From positions 1-36,159 of IMG/VR virus record IMGVR_UViG_3300006076_000614: a stretch of DNA of 36,159 bases; one strand, given 5' to 3'. How positions within the stretch are numbered: the first letter of the stretch is position 1; each line of letters begins with the position of its first letter. The translations under genes and the position numbers were made by a program. The notes beneath the pieces are model-generated. The model was given only the letters and a program-made list of their open reading frames with translations, was not told the DNA's origin and searched no databases. Shown one piece after another: positions 17,748 through 24,717 of the stretch. The DNA is from a virus.

Positions 17748-18353
17748 CTAGCCGTATGTTTTGCTGTAGTAACTTTGAACTTGGGCACTAACACGCTTAT
17801 GGTCGGGATGACTTTCGTTCATGTATGCCTCTGATGCCATCAATTCTGTGATGCTTGCAGCTCCGCTTTGTTGTGTATTTTGTGGGGGCATATCTTCTTG
17901 TAATGCCTTGCCAAAGTGAGCTGCTAAACGAATGCCGAACGTAGGCGAATCAATATCTTTTGGATCAAGCCCTGCTGCTTCTACTGCTTGCTTTGCAAGG
18001 CGTAGGTTTTGATCAAATTCACCACCCCATTCCGATTGCAATGCTTCCAATTGAACTGCTGTGTGTTGCTCATAAGCTTGAAGAACAACGCCTAATTGCT
18101 CATTAGAAATCCCTGCTTTAAGGGCATTTTCTAAAAAAGCTTTATTGCCTTCATCAGACTTGAATGCATCGAAATCAAAGCCTTCAAGATTGACTTCGTA
18201 CTTATCGGCAGATTCAGGTAAATCTGTTTTCTGCTCTTGCGTCTGAGCTTCTTGTGTTTGTTCTGTGTTTTGAGTTTCTGTATCAGTTGTGGCTGTTTGC
18301 GTTTGCTCAGTAGTCTGAGTTTCTTCACCAGTTTGGGCTTGTAAATCATCCAT
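17748..18353 (-). CDS. Capsid scaffold (assembly) protein
   Basis: 201 residues, strongly acidic. The first ~45 residues are a threonine/glutamine/glutamate low-complexity tail (repeats of TQT, TEQTQ). A helical body follows, and the end is a short C-terminal helix with basic residues (HPDHKRVSAQVQSYYSKTYG), the part of phage scaffolds that usually binds coat protein. It lies between the portal region and the capsid gene, as T7 gp9 does. Its ATG overlaps the preceding gene by 8 bases. Confidence 0.85.
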   Translation of the reverse strand: MDDLQAQTGEETQTTEQTQTATTDTETQNTEQTQEAQTQEQKTDLPESADKYEVNLEGFDFDAFKSDEGNKAFLENALKAGISNEQLGVVLQAYEQHTAVQLEALQSEWGGEFDQNLRLAKQAVEAAGLDPKDIDSPTFGIRLAAHFGKALQEDMPPQNTQQSGAASITELMASEAYMNESHPDHKRVSAQVQSYYSKTYG

Positions 18354-18822
18354 TGTTCTCTACCTCGCTGTAATTCGGATCATTTGCTTGATTGATTTGA
18401 TTAATTAAGAAATTGACAACGCTTTGCTGCCCTAAGTTAAAAGTGGTTTTGCGTTCTGATTGAGGATCGAAAGCATCACGGCAATACATCTGTGTCAGAT
18501 GCTCTAAAATTCGCTGACCATTGATGTCTAAGTCGAAAACAACACGGTATGTTTCAGGCGTTGGTCGCGTTAATTGCCTGTGCTGTACGAATTTGCCTGT
18601 AACTTCTGCTTCGTTATCCTTTTCGCGCAAAGCTTCTTCGAGCAGTTCAATTTTGTTGGTAAGTTCATTGAGTTCAGCATGAGCATCATCTAGCTGAAAC
18701 TTCGTATCTTGATGAAGTCGATTTTCATCCCAGTACATGTCATGCCATTTTTCGTGCTTAACTTTTTGATAAATTGCATAAAACAGGATGACAACCGCCA
18801 ATACAAAACCTAAATAAATCAT
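18346..18822 (-). CDS. Membrane/coiled-coil protein between portal and scaffold (158 aa)
   Basis: Not recognised. Residues 2-19 form one hydrophobic segment (IYLGFVLAVVILFYAIYQ), followed by a charged helix with heptad character (about 40-75, ELNELTNKIELLEEALREKD) and a soluble C-terminal domain. The ATG overlaps the portal stop (ATGA), so its amount is tied to portal. Its position suggests a late or assembly function, perhaps membrane-associated, but this is inference only. Confidence 0.7.
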   Translation of the reverse strand: MIYLGFVLAVVILFYAIYQKVKHEKWHDMYWDENRLHQDTKFQLDDAHAELNELTNKIELLEEALREKDNEAEVTGKFVQHRQLTRPTPETYRVVFDLDINGQRILEHLTQMYCRDAFDPQSERKTTFNLGQQSVVNFLINQINQANDPNYSEVENNG

Positions 18823-20462
18823 GATCTAACCTCGCTTGTTAGTTCTGCTTCAACGCCTTTGCCTAATGCGTTTGCGATTGGTTGCGCCAAGGTTTGAGCT
18901 TGTTCTTGTGCTACTGCTTGCTGCTGTGCTTGCTGACGTTGTTGACGAATCTGATCAATTTCATCTTTCGTTCGCAAAATTGACGTAGGAACACCCAAGC
19001 CCATGCCTGTAACTTGAGCAACTGCATCAAAATCAATATTGTCTAAAACAGATTGATCAATTGCTGCCACGTTGCTAAGCCCCATCATGAAGCGTTCAAT
19101 CGCTGTCACTTCTTCGAGTTGCTGAGAGCGTGCTAAAGCTGAAATAAATTTGAATGACAGATTGCGCCCTTGCATTTCTTCGGGTGCTTCACCGATCACG
19201 CCTGCACGATATGCAAGCCCGAAAGTACGTTCTAACAGGGGTGTAAGTAGTTCGGCTTGCCACCGACCATACAAAGGACCTAATTGTTGACGAATCAGGT
19301 CAACTCGCACATTAACCTCTGTTGCCGTCATTGCAGGGCCATCGGCTGGCTGTAATTGATCAGCCATCATCTTTTTGCGGATGCCACCTTGTAGCAATTG
19401 CAGCAACTCAACACCGACTTGATAACCTTTGCCATCATCCATGCGCTGCATAGAATCAACGGAATTAGCAACAACGATCTTGCCACCGCCTAAACGCACA
19501 GTTCGCGCATTTAAAACACCATCATCTTTAGCAATCCACATGCCGAGCGTTGAAATCTCCGCACTTCGTAGCGTATCTCGCACCAACTTGTTTGCTGTTT
19601 TGGCATCAGGTAAAGCTGTTGATACTTGCCCAATTCCGTAAACAGAGTTGGGTAACTTTCGATAGCGTGGAATTACAAAAGGAAATTCGTTATAGCCCGA
19701 CTCTTTTAAAATATGCTTTGCTTCTACTTCGATGTGATAAGAAGCGAAAGGCATCTTTTTAGCTATTGTGTATCTATCATCGAGATTGGCTTTAATGTTC
19801 CTCGGCTGAACGACAGTAATAACTTTGAACTTAGTATCAGGCTTATCTTTATAAGTGTTGCGGACTTTCTCGCTGACTTTGTTCTCGCCATACTCAGTAA
19901 CTAATGCCGCTGCTGTCATGTCAAACTCTCGATACAGCGTATCAATCCGCTGATCTTGACGTGTTGAAGCTAAATAGCATTGACCAATGTCGTAAGTCTG
20001 AAAGACGTAGCCGCCACCAGCTTTGCGGTCAACATCTAAATACATCACACCCCAACCAGCGACAACACAATCCGTAACCAGGTCAAAGATTTCACTATCA
20101 AAATTTGCACCGTGAATATTGCGCCAAATGAATTGCGCAGTCACATCAAGCCACTGCTCACCATCTGTTAATTCCGAAGGATCATCCACGCCATCAGGTA
20201 CAGCTTTAAACCACAAAGCATTGGCTGGTGTAGTGCCTGAAATGATGCTCGATACAAGCAGTTGCGTTGCTTCCGCTAATGTTGAATCAAGTAGCTCTGC
20301 TCGTTGTGTCTTGCGTGATTCTGTTACGTCATCACCAATAAAAGATTGTTGACGCTCAGGTGCAGCATAGCGATAGCATTCTGTCCACTGTGACTCATAG
20401 CGTGAACGTTCTGCTTTCAGCTCTCCCAAGCGTTTACACAATTTAGCTACTTGATCACTCAT
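18819..20462 (-). CDS. Portal protein (head-tail connector), T7 gp8-like
   Basis: 547 residues with features of the podovirus head-tail connecting family: an N-terminal helix with RYESQWTECYRYAAPER, then QRAELLDSTLAEATQLLVS and SGTTPANALWFKAVPDG, a central wing/stem region, and a glutamine/alanine-rich C-terminal helix (RQQRQQAQQQAVAQEQAQ) that would form the barrel or crown. It sets the unique vertex for packaging and tail joining. The Shine-Dalgarno is a clear AGGGGG five bases before the ATG. Confidence 0.92.
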   Translation of the reverse strand: MSDQVAKLCKRLGELKAERSRYESQWTECYRYAAPERQQSFIGDDVTESRKTQRAELLDSTLAEATQLLVSSIISGTTPANALWFKAVPDGVDDPSELTDGEQWLDVTAQFIWRNIHGANFDSEIFDLVTDCVVAGWGVMYLDVDRKAGGGYVFQTYDIGQCYLASTRQDQRIDTLYREFDMTAAALVTEYGENKVSEKVRNTYKDKPDTKFKVITVVQPRNIKANLDDRYTIAKKMPFASYHIEVEAKHILKESGYNEFPFVIPRYRKLPNSVYGIGQVSTALPDAKTANKLVRDTLRSAEISTLGMWIAKDDGVLNARTVRLGGGKIVVANSVDSMQRMDDGKGYQVGVELLQLLQGGIRKKMMADQLQPADGPAMTATEVNVRVDLIRQQLGPLYGRWQAELLTPLLERTFGLAYRAGVIGEAPEEMQGRNLSFKFISALARSQQLEEVTAIERFMMGLSNVAAIDQSVLDNIDFDAVAQVTGMGLGVPTSILRTKDEIDQIRQQRQQAQQQAVAQEQAQTLAQPIANALGKGVEAELTSEVRS

Positions 20463-20463
20463 A

Positions 20464-20694
20464 TTAGCCCCCTAAAGTGGTTTTCTTTTGAGTGTCTGTA
20501 GCTGATGAAAGCACAGTTGAAGCACTGCGTTTCTTACGTTCTGCAATAGACGCATTCGCACTTTGCTGTGCTTCGGCTTGTGCTTTTTTTTCCGCTGCTG
20601 CTGCATCAAAGCCTTGAGAAGCTGCTTTAGTGTCAGTGAGACCGATGGCATCAGTGACAGAGGAAAAGATTTTTCCAACAGTGCCGCCACACAT
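20464..20694 (-). CDS. Small Ala/Lys-rich MCGG protein (76 aa)
   Basis: Begins MCGGTVGKIFSSVTDAIG and continues as an alanine/glutamine/lysine-rich helix (AAAAEKKAQAEAQQSANAS) with a basic tail. No enzyme motif. It directly precedes the portal gene and overlaps the 101-aa gene's stop (TAATG). Its N-terminus resembles that of the 133-aa ejection-protein candidate at 13033-13434. It is probably a minor virion or assembly protein. The Shine-Dalgarno (AAGGAGG) is strong. Confidence 0.68.
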   Translation of the reverse strand: MCGGTVGKIFSSVTDAIGLTDTKAASQGFDAAAAEKKAQAEAQQSANASIAERKKRSASTVLSSATDTQKKTTLGG

Positions 20695-20999
20695 TAGTCA
20701 ACCTCCTTCGTAGTCCATCCATCTTTTGTTAAGACTGGAACACGTTTTTTAGGCTTAACTTCACCAGTTGACCCTGAACTTGCGTTTGCTTCGCCCTGAG
20801 TAGACTTCTTTAGCTTAGCTAATTGCGCCTGCACTTCCTCTAATTGGCGTTTGAGTTCTTCGTTGGTTGGCTCAGCCACTTTTGTATCAGGCGTTTCATC
20901 AGCCTGAATATGATCTAAAGCTGCATCAGCAATTTCAGCGGTGGTTTGTCCTGTGGTTTCAGAAGTTGCACCAGGTGTTTTAATTGTTCGACTAGCCAT
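20694..20999 (-). CDS. First gene of the virion block, hypothetical (101 aa)
   Basis: Not recognised. Low-complexity, Thr/Ala/Glu/Lys-rich protein with a central coiled coil (about residues 45-68, NEELKRQLEEVQAQLAKLKK) and a short globular end (VPVLTKDGWTTKEVD). It starts six bases after a terminator stem, with no free Shine-Dalgarno (AGGG lies in the stem's 3' arm, 7 nt from the ATG). As the first gene downstream of that element, it and the portal group would be gated by read-through. Confidence 0.7.
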   Translation of the reverse strand: MASRTIKTPGATSETTGQTTAEIADAALDHIQADETPDTKVAEPTNEELKRQLEEVQAQLAKLKKSTQGEANASSGSTGEVKPKKRVPVLTKDGWTTKEVD

Positions 21000-21037
21000 A
21001 AAAAAGCCCTATTCGTTGTTGATAAACGGATAGAGCT
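21000..21037 (-). terminator. Terminator hairpin abutting the first virion-block start codon
   Basis: On the minus strand, 21037-21025 (AGCTCTATCCGTT) pairs with 21017-21005 (AACGAATAGGGCT) with one C-A mismatch, one U-G wobble and a 7-base loop, then six T run straight into the ATG at 20999. The arrangement is the same as at 5268-5306 and 16530-16571. It marks the early/middle to late boundary of the leftward transcript. Confidence 0.75.
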
Positions 21038-21093
21038 AGTTTTGGTTTGTTAGTGAGTGGGTTTGTTGTGTGATTGAGCCTCTTTGAATGTGG

Positions 21094-21297
21094 TCATTTG
21101 ACATACTCCATAATCAAACGAATGACTAAAAATGCAGTCAAAGTCGCTGCTATCACACCCCAAGCAAAAAAGAATCCTCTGCCAAACCATTCCAAAATCG
21201 CAGGAGTTGAAAGTTCTCCGTTATACCAACGCCACGCATACTTTATTGATACAAATAGTGCAGTACCGTAGATAATTGCTATCGCAAAGTCTTTCAT
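21094..21297 (-). CDS. Two-helix membrane protein (67 aa)
   Basis: Small integral membrane protein with hydrophobic segments at about residues 3-20 and 41-62, joined by a polar loop with an amphipathic start (RWYNGELSTPAILEWFGRG). Function unknown. It is the last gene before the terminator that precedes the virion block. Its ATG overlaps the preceding stop (ATGA). Possible roles are a second holin/antiholin or an envelope-modifying protein; nothing decides between them. Confidence 0.6.
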   Translation of the reverse strand: MKDFAIAIIYGTALFVSIKYAWRWYNGELSTPAILEWFGRGFFFAWGVIAATLTAFLVIRLIMEYVK

Positions 21298-21692
21298 CCC
21301 CCACCACCCTTGAGCGCTTGCTCTAACTCATCAATACATTCATTTAGTGTATTTGCCACACAATCTTCACTGGCAATACTGTCGGAATATTCAGACTCAG
21401 ATTTCCATTTTTTTATCAATTCATCCACCCGCTTTTGCAGCTCATCTTCACTCTCACGAAGTTTTTGATTAAGTTGCTCTTTAATATCCAAAGCTTCTTT
21501 TAGTAAATTGATTCTGTTTTCCAGCTCATGCACTTTCGGCTGTTGCTCTTGAAACAAGCGCAGTGCACCATTTAAAAAAGAGGCATTAGCCCGCGGGTGT
21601 TTTCCTGTGTCGCAATATTCATTATTCTGTGACCACCAGACATGTTTTAATCTCTCCTTGATCCATTCTATTTTCTCAAATTCACTTCTCAT
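21294..21692 (-). CDS. Coiled-coil hypothetical protein (132 aa)
   Basis: Not recognised. The N-terminal ~45 residues contain two adjacent tryptophans (KHVWWSQNNEY). Residues ~48-98 form a long charged coiled coil (HELENRINLLKEALDIKEQL and onward), and the tail is acidic and ends in four glycines. I use ATG 21692, which overlaps the upstream stop (TGATG), rather than the GTG three bases earlier. It is part of the tightly packed leftward cluster of small early/middle genes. Confidence 0.6.
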   Translation of the reverse strand: MRSEFEKIEWIKERLKHVWWSQNNEYCDTGKHPRANASFLNGALRLFQEQQPKVHELENRINLLKEALDIKEQLNQKLRESEDELQKRVDELIKKWKSESEYSDSIASEDCVANTLNECIDELEQALKGGGG

Positions 21693-21880
21693 CACTTCAC
21701 CTCTGCTTCAGCTCGTAAAATCTCAAAAGATGAATCAAGCATTGTCTCTATCGATAAGTCTGTTGTTTTACCATCTTCGTGATTTAGAGTTACCCATGCG
21801 TCAATCTCGTCAGCGTTTTCAAGTAAACCTCTGCAAGCCTTTAGTGTTAAATTAATAAATGCGATTTCTGATTCAGTCAT
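21692..21880 (-). CDS. Small acidic hypothetical protein (62 aa)
   Basis: Not recognised. It begins MTESEIAFINLTLKACRGLL and is helical and acidic throughout, with no hydrophobic segment. It overlaps both neighbours by a few bases, which supports it being a real gene in the leftward cluster. Confidence 0.55.
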   Translation of the reverse strand: MTESEIAFINLTLKACRGLLENADEIDAWVTLNHEDGKTTDLSIETMLDSSFEILRAEAEVK

Positions 21881-22085
21881 TTCTATTCACCCTCTCATCA
21901 AACTTCTTGCAAAGCGGACTAACATGATTCTCAATGTGTGAGTCGTCGCCCATGTCAACAAATGCAGTCAGCCCGCCTTTAACTCTGCTAGTTCCGCTTG
22001 GTGTTATAACTGTTACGCCTATGTTGGTATCAATACGGAGCCCTGATGCGACTTCTTCGTCCTCAACCTGTTCTTCTGCATTCAT
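21873..22085 (-). CDS. Small hypothetical protein (70 aa)
   Basis: Not recognised. The chosen start is ATG 22085 (MNAEEQVEDEEVASGLRID), which has GGAG seven bases upstream. The longer frame from 22121 lacks a ribosome site. The N-terminus is acidic, a beta-rich middle follows (GVTVITPSGTSRVKGGL), and the end is basic. Confidence 0.55.
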   Translation of the reverse strand: MNAEEQVEDEEVASGLRIDTNIGVTVITPSGTSRVKGGLTAFVDMGDDSHIENHVSPLCKKFDERVNRND

Positions 22086-22110
22086 TTGCTTTCTCCTTTC
22101 ATCCTTGTAT

Positions 22111-22287
22111 TCACACCTCACCCCCTGCTCGCTCCACGTAATACACCAAATCTTGTCTGTGCTTTAAACACTCAGGTGGCTTCTCGTTCAACACATCCCA
22201 ATCCATAAATACTTTGTTCATCGCATCAAGCGCTGCTTTTGCAACTTCAAGAGGCATTGTTACTTCACAATCCACAGTTTTACTCAT
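22111..22287 (-). CDS. Small hypothetical protein (58 aa)
   Basis: Read by hand on the minus strand: MSKTVDCEVTMPLEVAKAAL at the start, ending VERAGGEV before TGA. Its ATG overlaps the stop of the 136/134-aa HTH gene (ATGA), a sign of translational coupling. No motif is recognised. It is helical with one cysteine early and one late (PPECLKH). Confidence 0.6.
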   Translation of the reverse strand: MSKTVDCEVTMPLEVAKAALDAMNKVFMDWDVLNEKPPECLKHRQDLVYYVERAGGEV

Positions 22288-22688
22288 ACCGCTAATTCCT
22301 CATCTAACTGATCAGCGAAGTTGTCTAAAACGTCCAACAGATCAAGCTGACCAATGTCATATTTGTATGTTTGCCACTCGCCCTCACGTGGTTCTCTGTC
22401 AATGCCTGTCTGCTCTCTCCAAAGCATTACAAACTGCTCACCGTGAACATAATCAGGGACAGAACCAGTTGCCCAAGCTGAAACAGTGCTACCACCTTGC
22501 ACGTCCAACACATAAGCAATCTTTTCGTGCGACCAGCCTAAATTGCGTAAATCTAAAATCATGCGATTGAAGTCTGGAAGCTTGTAGCCACGTCTTTGAA
22601 CTATGAATTTCTTCGCTTTTTTTCGAGCATTGATAAAACGCGCGCGTGCGCGAGGATCATTGGTTAAAGCATTTCCATCAACTCGCAT
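22284..22688 (-). CDS. HTH-containing protein at the antiterminator position
   Basis: 134 residues. The N-terminal third is strongly basic (RARARFINARKKAKKFIVQRR). Residues ~45-75 look like a helix-turn-helix (ILDLRNLGWSHEKIAYVLDV, then GGSTVSAWATGS). The C-terminus is acidic. It lies between the replication/nuclease genes and the late block, where lambdoid phages keep a late regulator such as Q, so a late transcription role is plausible but no Q family is recognised. The start could be GTG 22694 (AGGAG six bases upstream) or ATG 22688; both share the same frame. Confidence 0.65.
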   Translation of the reverse strand: MRVDGNALTNDPRARARFINARKKAKKFIVQRRGYKLPDFNRMILDLRNLGWSHEKIAYVLDVQGGSTVSAWATGSVPDYVHGEQFVMLWREQTGIDREPREGEWQTYKYDIGQLDLLDVLDNFADQLDEELAV

Positions 22689-22703
22689 GTTCACCTCGCT
22701 CTC

Positions 22704-23123
22704 CTAGAACTCTCTTACATCCCAAGCATTGTTTTTTTCATTCCAATGCACTGATTTAAAAGAAAAAGGATATAAACTGGCTGCTACTTTAATTTTTACT
22801 AAAGCATCATCTTCCCAGTGACCTTTAACTTCATGTACTTGCAGTTCAAAATCTTTGGTCATCACGAAAAAATCAGGTTTGTAGAATGTCTTATCAGCCA
22901 ATCTCAAATTGATACAATCGAACTTGAACCAAAGGATTTCGCCTTTCATTTTTTTACTTTCTAGGTGATCGTTATATTTGCGCTCTGTTTTGTTCATAGC
23001 GCCTTGTTTTAATCTTCCTAGTACCCTTGCATCACTTTTGCTCTTATCGAGCTGTAATGTGTGTTTTTGTGCGTTATTTCGCTTGTTTTGAATTGCTTCT
23101 AGCTCCTGTTCACTCATTCTCAT
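22704..23123 (-). CDS. PD-(D/E)XK nuclease-like protein, DUF1064 family
   Basis: 139 residues. The pattern of a PD-(D/E)XK fold is visible: E47 in MNKTERKYNDHL, D84 in YKPDFFV, and E98-V-K100 in VHEVKGHW. This matches the DUF1064 phage family, thought to be Holliday-junction or recombination endonucleases replacing RusA. The ATG overlaps the DnaC-like stop (ATGA) and has GAGGG eight bases upstream. It sits in the lambda nin-like position after the helicase loader and probably resolves replication or recombination intermediates. Confidence 0.8.
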   Translation of the reverse strand: MRMSEQELEAIQNKRNNAQKHTLQLDKSKSDARVLGRLKQGAMNKTERKYNDHLESKKMKGEILWFKFDCINLRLADKTFYKPDFFVMTKDFELQVHEVKGHWEDDALVKIKVAASLYPFSFKSVHWNEKNNAWDVREF

Positions 23124-23857
23124 GAATTAACCCTCGCATCTGCCCAATTGCATTCGATTATGGTTAGTCCACCATGTTGCAGACGTGACCAAAGACGATC
23201 ACCCAAATCTGTTTTGAGTTGATCAAGCGTCATGTTTGAAATGATCATCGTTGCTTTGCCAGCGTCATATCGTGAGTACAAAACCTTGTGTACTGGTTCT
23301 AAGCGCTTATCACGGTCATGTAGTCCGTATTCATCGAGAATCAACAAGTCATACTGAGTGAATTCATAAATCACTGATTTCTCAGATTGATCTTTAGAAT
23401 CTTTATCCCAAGCTCTCATGATTCGTTGCGATAGTTCTTCGCTCGTGATGTAGCGTGCATACTTGCCTTTTGCCAAAAGTGTTCTTGCTGTTGCACATGA
23501 CAAATGGGTTTTGCCTGTACCAGTGCTTCCAACCATCACAAGATTCGTCACATCACCATTCACGATCTTTTTGGCATAGCTTGCAGTTTGAGTAAGTGCG
23601 ACTTTCTGCCCTGACAACTGAGCGTTGTAATTTCTAAATCCTGAATTTTCGTGACGCTTAGGAATCATTGCCCCAGCGAAGTGTTTTTCTCGTACAGACT
23701 TTTGAACTTGAATCCCATGTTGTTTGTTTGACGCATTCACAAACTCAATTGCACAGATCGGACATGATTCACGGTTGAACATTTCGATCATTGGAACGTT
23801 GTGTTTTTTACAACGTGCTTGGGTTTGCACAATCACTGGGTTAAACATTGCGTTCAT
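23120..23857 (-). CDS. DnaC-like helicase loader (AAA+ ATPase)
   Basis: 245 residues. The N-terminus has a C-x2-H...C-x2-C zinc-binding motif (C16, H19, C32, C35), followed by a AAA+ ATPase domain with Walker A GSTGTGKT (residues 110-117), Walker B LLILDEYG (D175, E176) and a sensor-like IISNMT. This is the lambda P/DnaC function: it delivers host DnaB to the O-bound origin. The start is ATG 23857, overlapping the O stop (ATGA) with GGAGG about ten bases upstream. A TTG at 23866 has no spacing for a ribosome site. It lies next to the origin-binding protein, as expected. Confidence 0.9.
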   Translation of the reverse strand: MNAMFNPVIVQTQARCKKHNVPMIEMFNRESCPICAIEFVNASNKQHGIQVQKSVREKHFAGAMIPKRHENSGFRNYNAQLSGQKVALTQTASYAKKIVNGDVTNLVMVGSTGTGKTHLSCATARTLLAKGKYARYITSEELSQRIMRAWDKDSKDQSEKSVIYEFTQYDLLILDEYGLHDRDKRLEPVHKVLYSRYDAGKATMIISNMTLDQLKTDLGDRLWSRLQHGGLTIIECNWADARVNS

Positions 23858-24714
23858 AGCATCCAATCCTCCAACTCAATTGGCTCAACTGGCTCGTAAT
23901 TCGTTTGAACGTTTGCCCAAGCTTGGTTTACGTTGCGAGAATCGATTTGCTGCTGTGGTGCTGGTTTACGAGTTATGAAACTGCGTTTGATCCACTTCAC
24001 GAAATTTGAATACATTTGAGTTTCGGTGACTGAACCTGATTCGATTTTCGTTGAGTAATATCCGTTGATCTCAATCAGCCAAGAATCGATTTCCTGTTGA
24101 GTCATTTTTGCGATGCCTGATCGTTGCAACCAAGCGTTCAAAGTTTGAATTTCAGGTGTCCAAAGTTTGAGCACTGAATCGACCTGATTTTCACCACACA
24201 TATTTTCTTTAAAGTTTTCTTTAATATTTTCTTTATTAGGGGACGGATTATTAGTACTGGTCTCGGACGGATTATTAGTACTGGTCTCGGACGGATTATT
24301 AGTACTAGGACTATTTTCTAGTTCTAGTGCTGATTTATCGTATTGGTTGTGGGTAAGAGTGAATTGATTTGTCACTCCACTTTTTCTATCAACAAAGATA
24401 AGTTTCAACTTCTCAAGTTCTGAAATTGCAGCTCGAAGCGTCTCTTTTCTCTTGATTCCTGTTTGGCTCATAAAAGCATGTTCAGAAATTTGGGCTGTGT
24501 CTTTGTGGTACCCAAAAGTGCAGCGAACAATGACATCTAAACACTTATATGCATTGCCACTTACTTGAGACATAACCTCATCAAAAAAAAGATTCGGTTT
24601 TTTTGTATACGACACATTTTCACCCCCAATTTTACTGGACATAACTTGTCGCTCATATTTTGGAAACTCGATAACTTCACCTTGTGGGCTATCATGTTTG
24701 TGTGCTAAATTCAT
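23854..24714 (-). CDS. Phage replication initiator, lambda O-like
   Basis: 286 residues. The N-terminal domain (about 25-130) is a winged-helix origin-binding module of the phage O family (GNAYKCLDVIVRCTFGYHKD, then EHAFMSQTGIKRKETLRAAI). A low-complexity linker at 135-170 is encoded by tandem repeats (three copies of NPSETSTN-type units, then KEN-IKEN-FKEN), which are the predicted origin. The C-terminal domain (~180-250) would contact the helicase loader. The Shine-Dalgarno AGGAA lies seven bases before ATG 24714. The gene order with the DnaC-like protein is that of lambda O-P. Confidence 0.85.
   Translation of the reverse strand: MNLAHKHDSPQGEVIEFPKYERQVMSSKIGGENVSYTKKPNLFFDEVMSQVSGNAYKCLDVIVRCTFGYHKDTAQISEHAFMSQTGIKRKETLRAAISELEKLKLIFVDRKSGVTNQFTLTHNQYDKSALELENSPSTNNPSETSTNNPSETSTNNPSPNKENIKENFKENMCGENQVDSVLKLWTPEIQTLNAWLQRSGIAKMTQQEIDSWLIEINGYYSTKIESGSVTETQMYSNFVKWIKRSFITRKPAPQQQIDSRNVNQAWANVQTNYEPVEPIELEDWML
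24203..24307. other. Predicted phage replication origin inside the O gene
   Basis: Two perfect 24-bp units (24241-24264 and 24265-24288) and a 19-base partial third (24289-24307) begin GGACGGATTATTAGTACT and each contain the palindrome AGTACT. Directly beside them lies an AT-rich tract with three TTTTCTTTA repeats at an exact 12-bp period (24203, 24215, 24227). Iterons next to an AT-rich unwinding region within the initiator gene is the layout of lambda's origin. Both repeat sets keep the reading frame. Confidence 0.75.
24682..24711 (+). promoter_or_regulatory. Candidate promoter of an OOP-like antisense RNA
   Basis: Plus-strand extended -10: TG (703-704), one base, then TAAATT (24706-24711), with a weak -35 TTGTGG at 24682-24687 (18-bp spacer). 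It lies over the first codons of O, where lambda's pO lies, and would start RNA near 24718. Confidence 0.4.
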
Positions 24715-24717
24715 GGT

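Noticed and set aside
24241-24307. Tandem 24-bp repeats considered as a CRISPR-like array
   Set aside because: Units are directly adjacent without spacers, in frame in the initiator gene; origin iterons explain them better.
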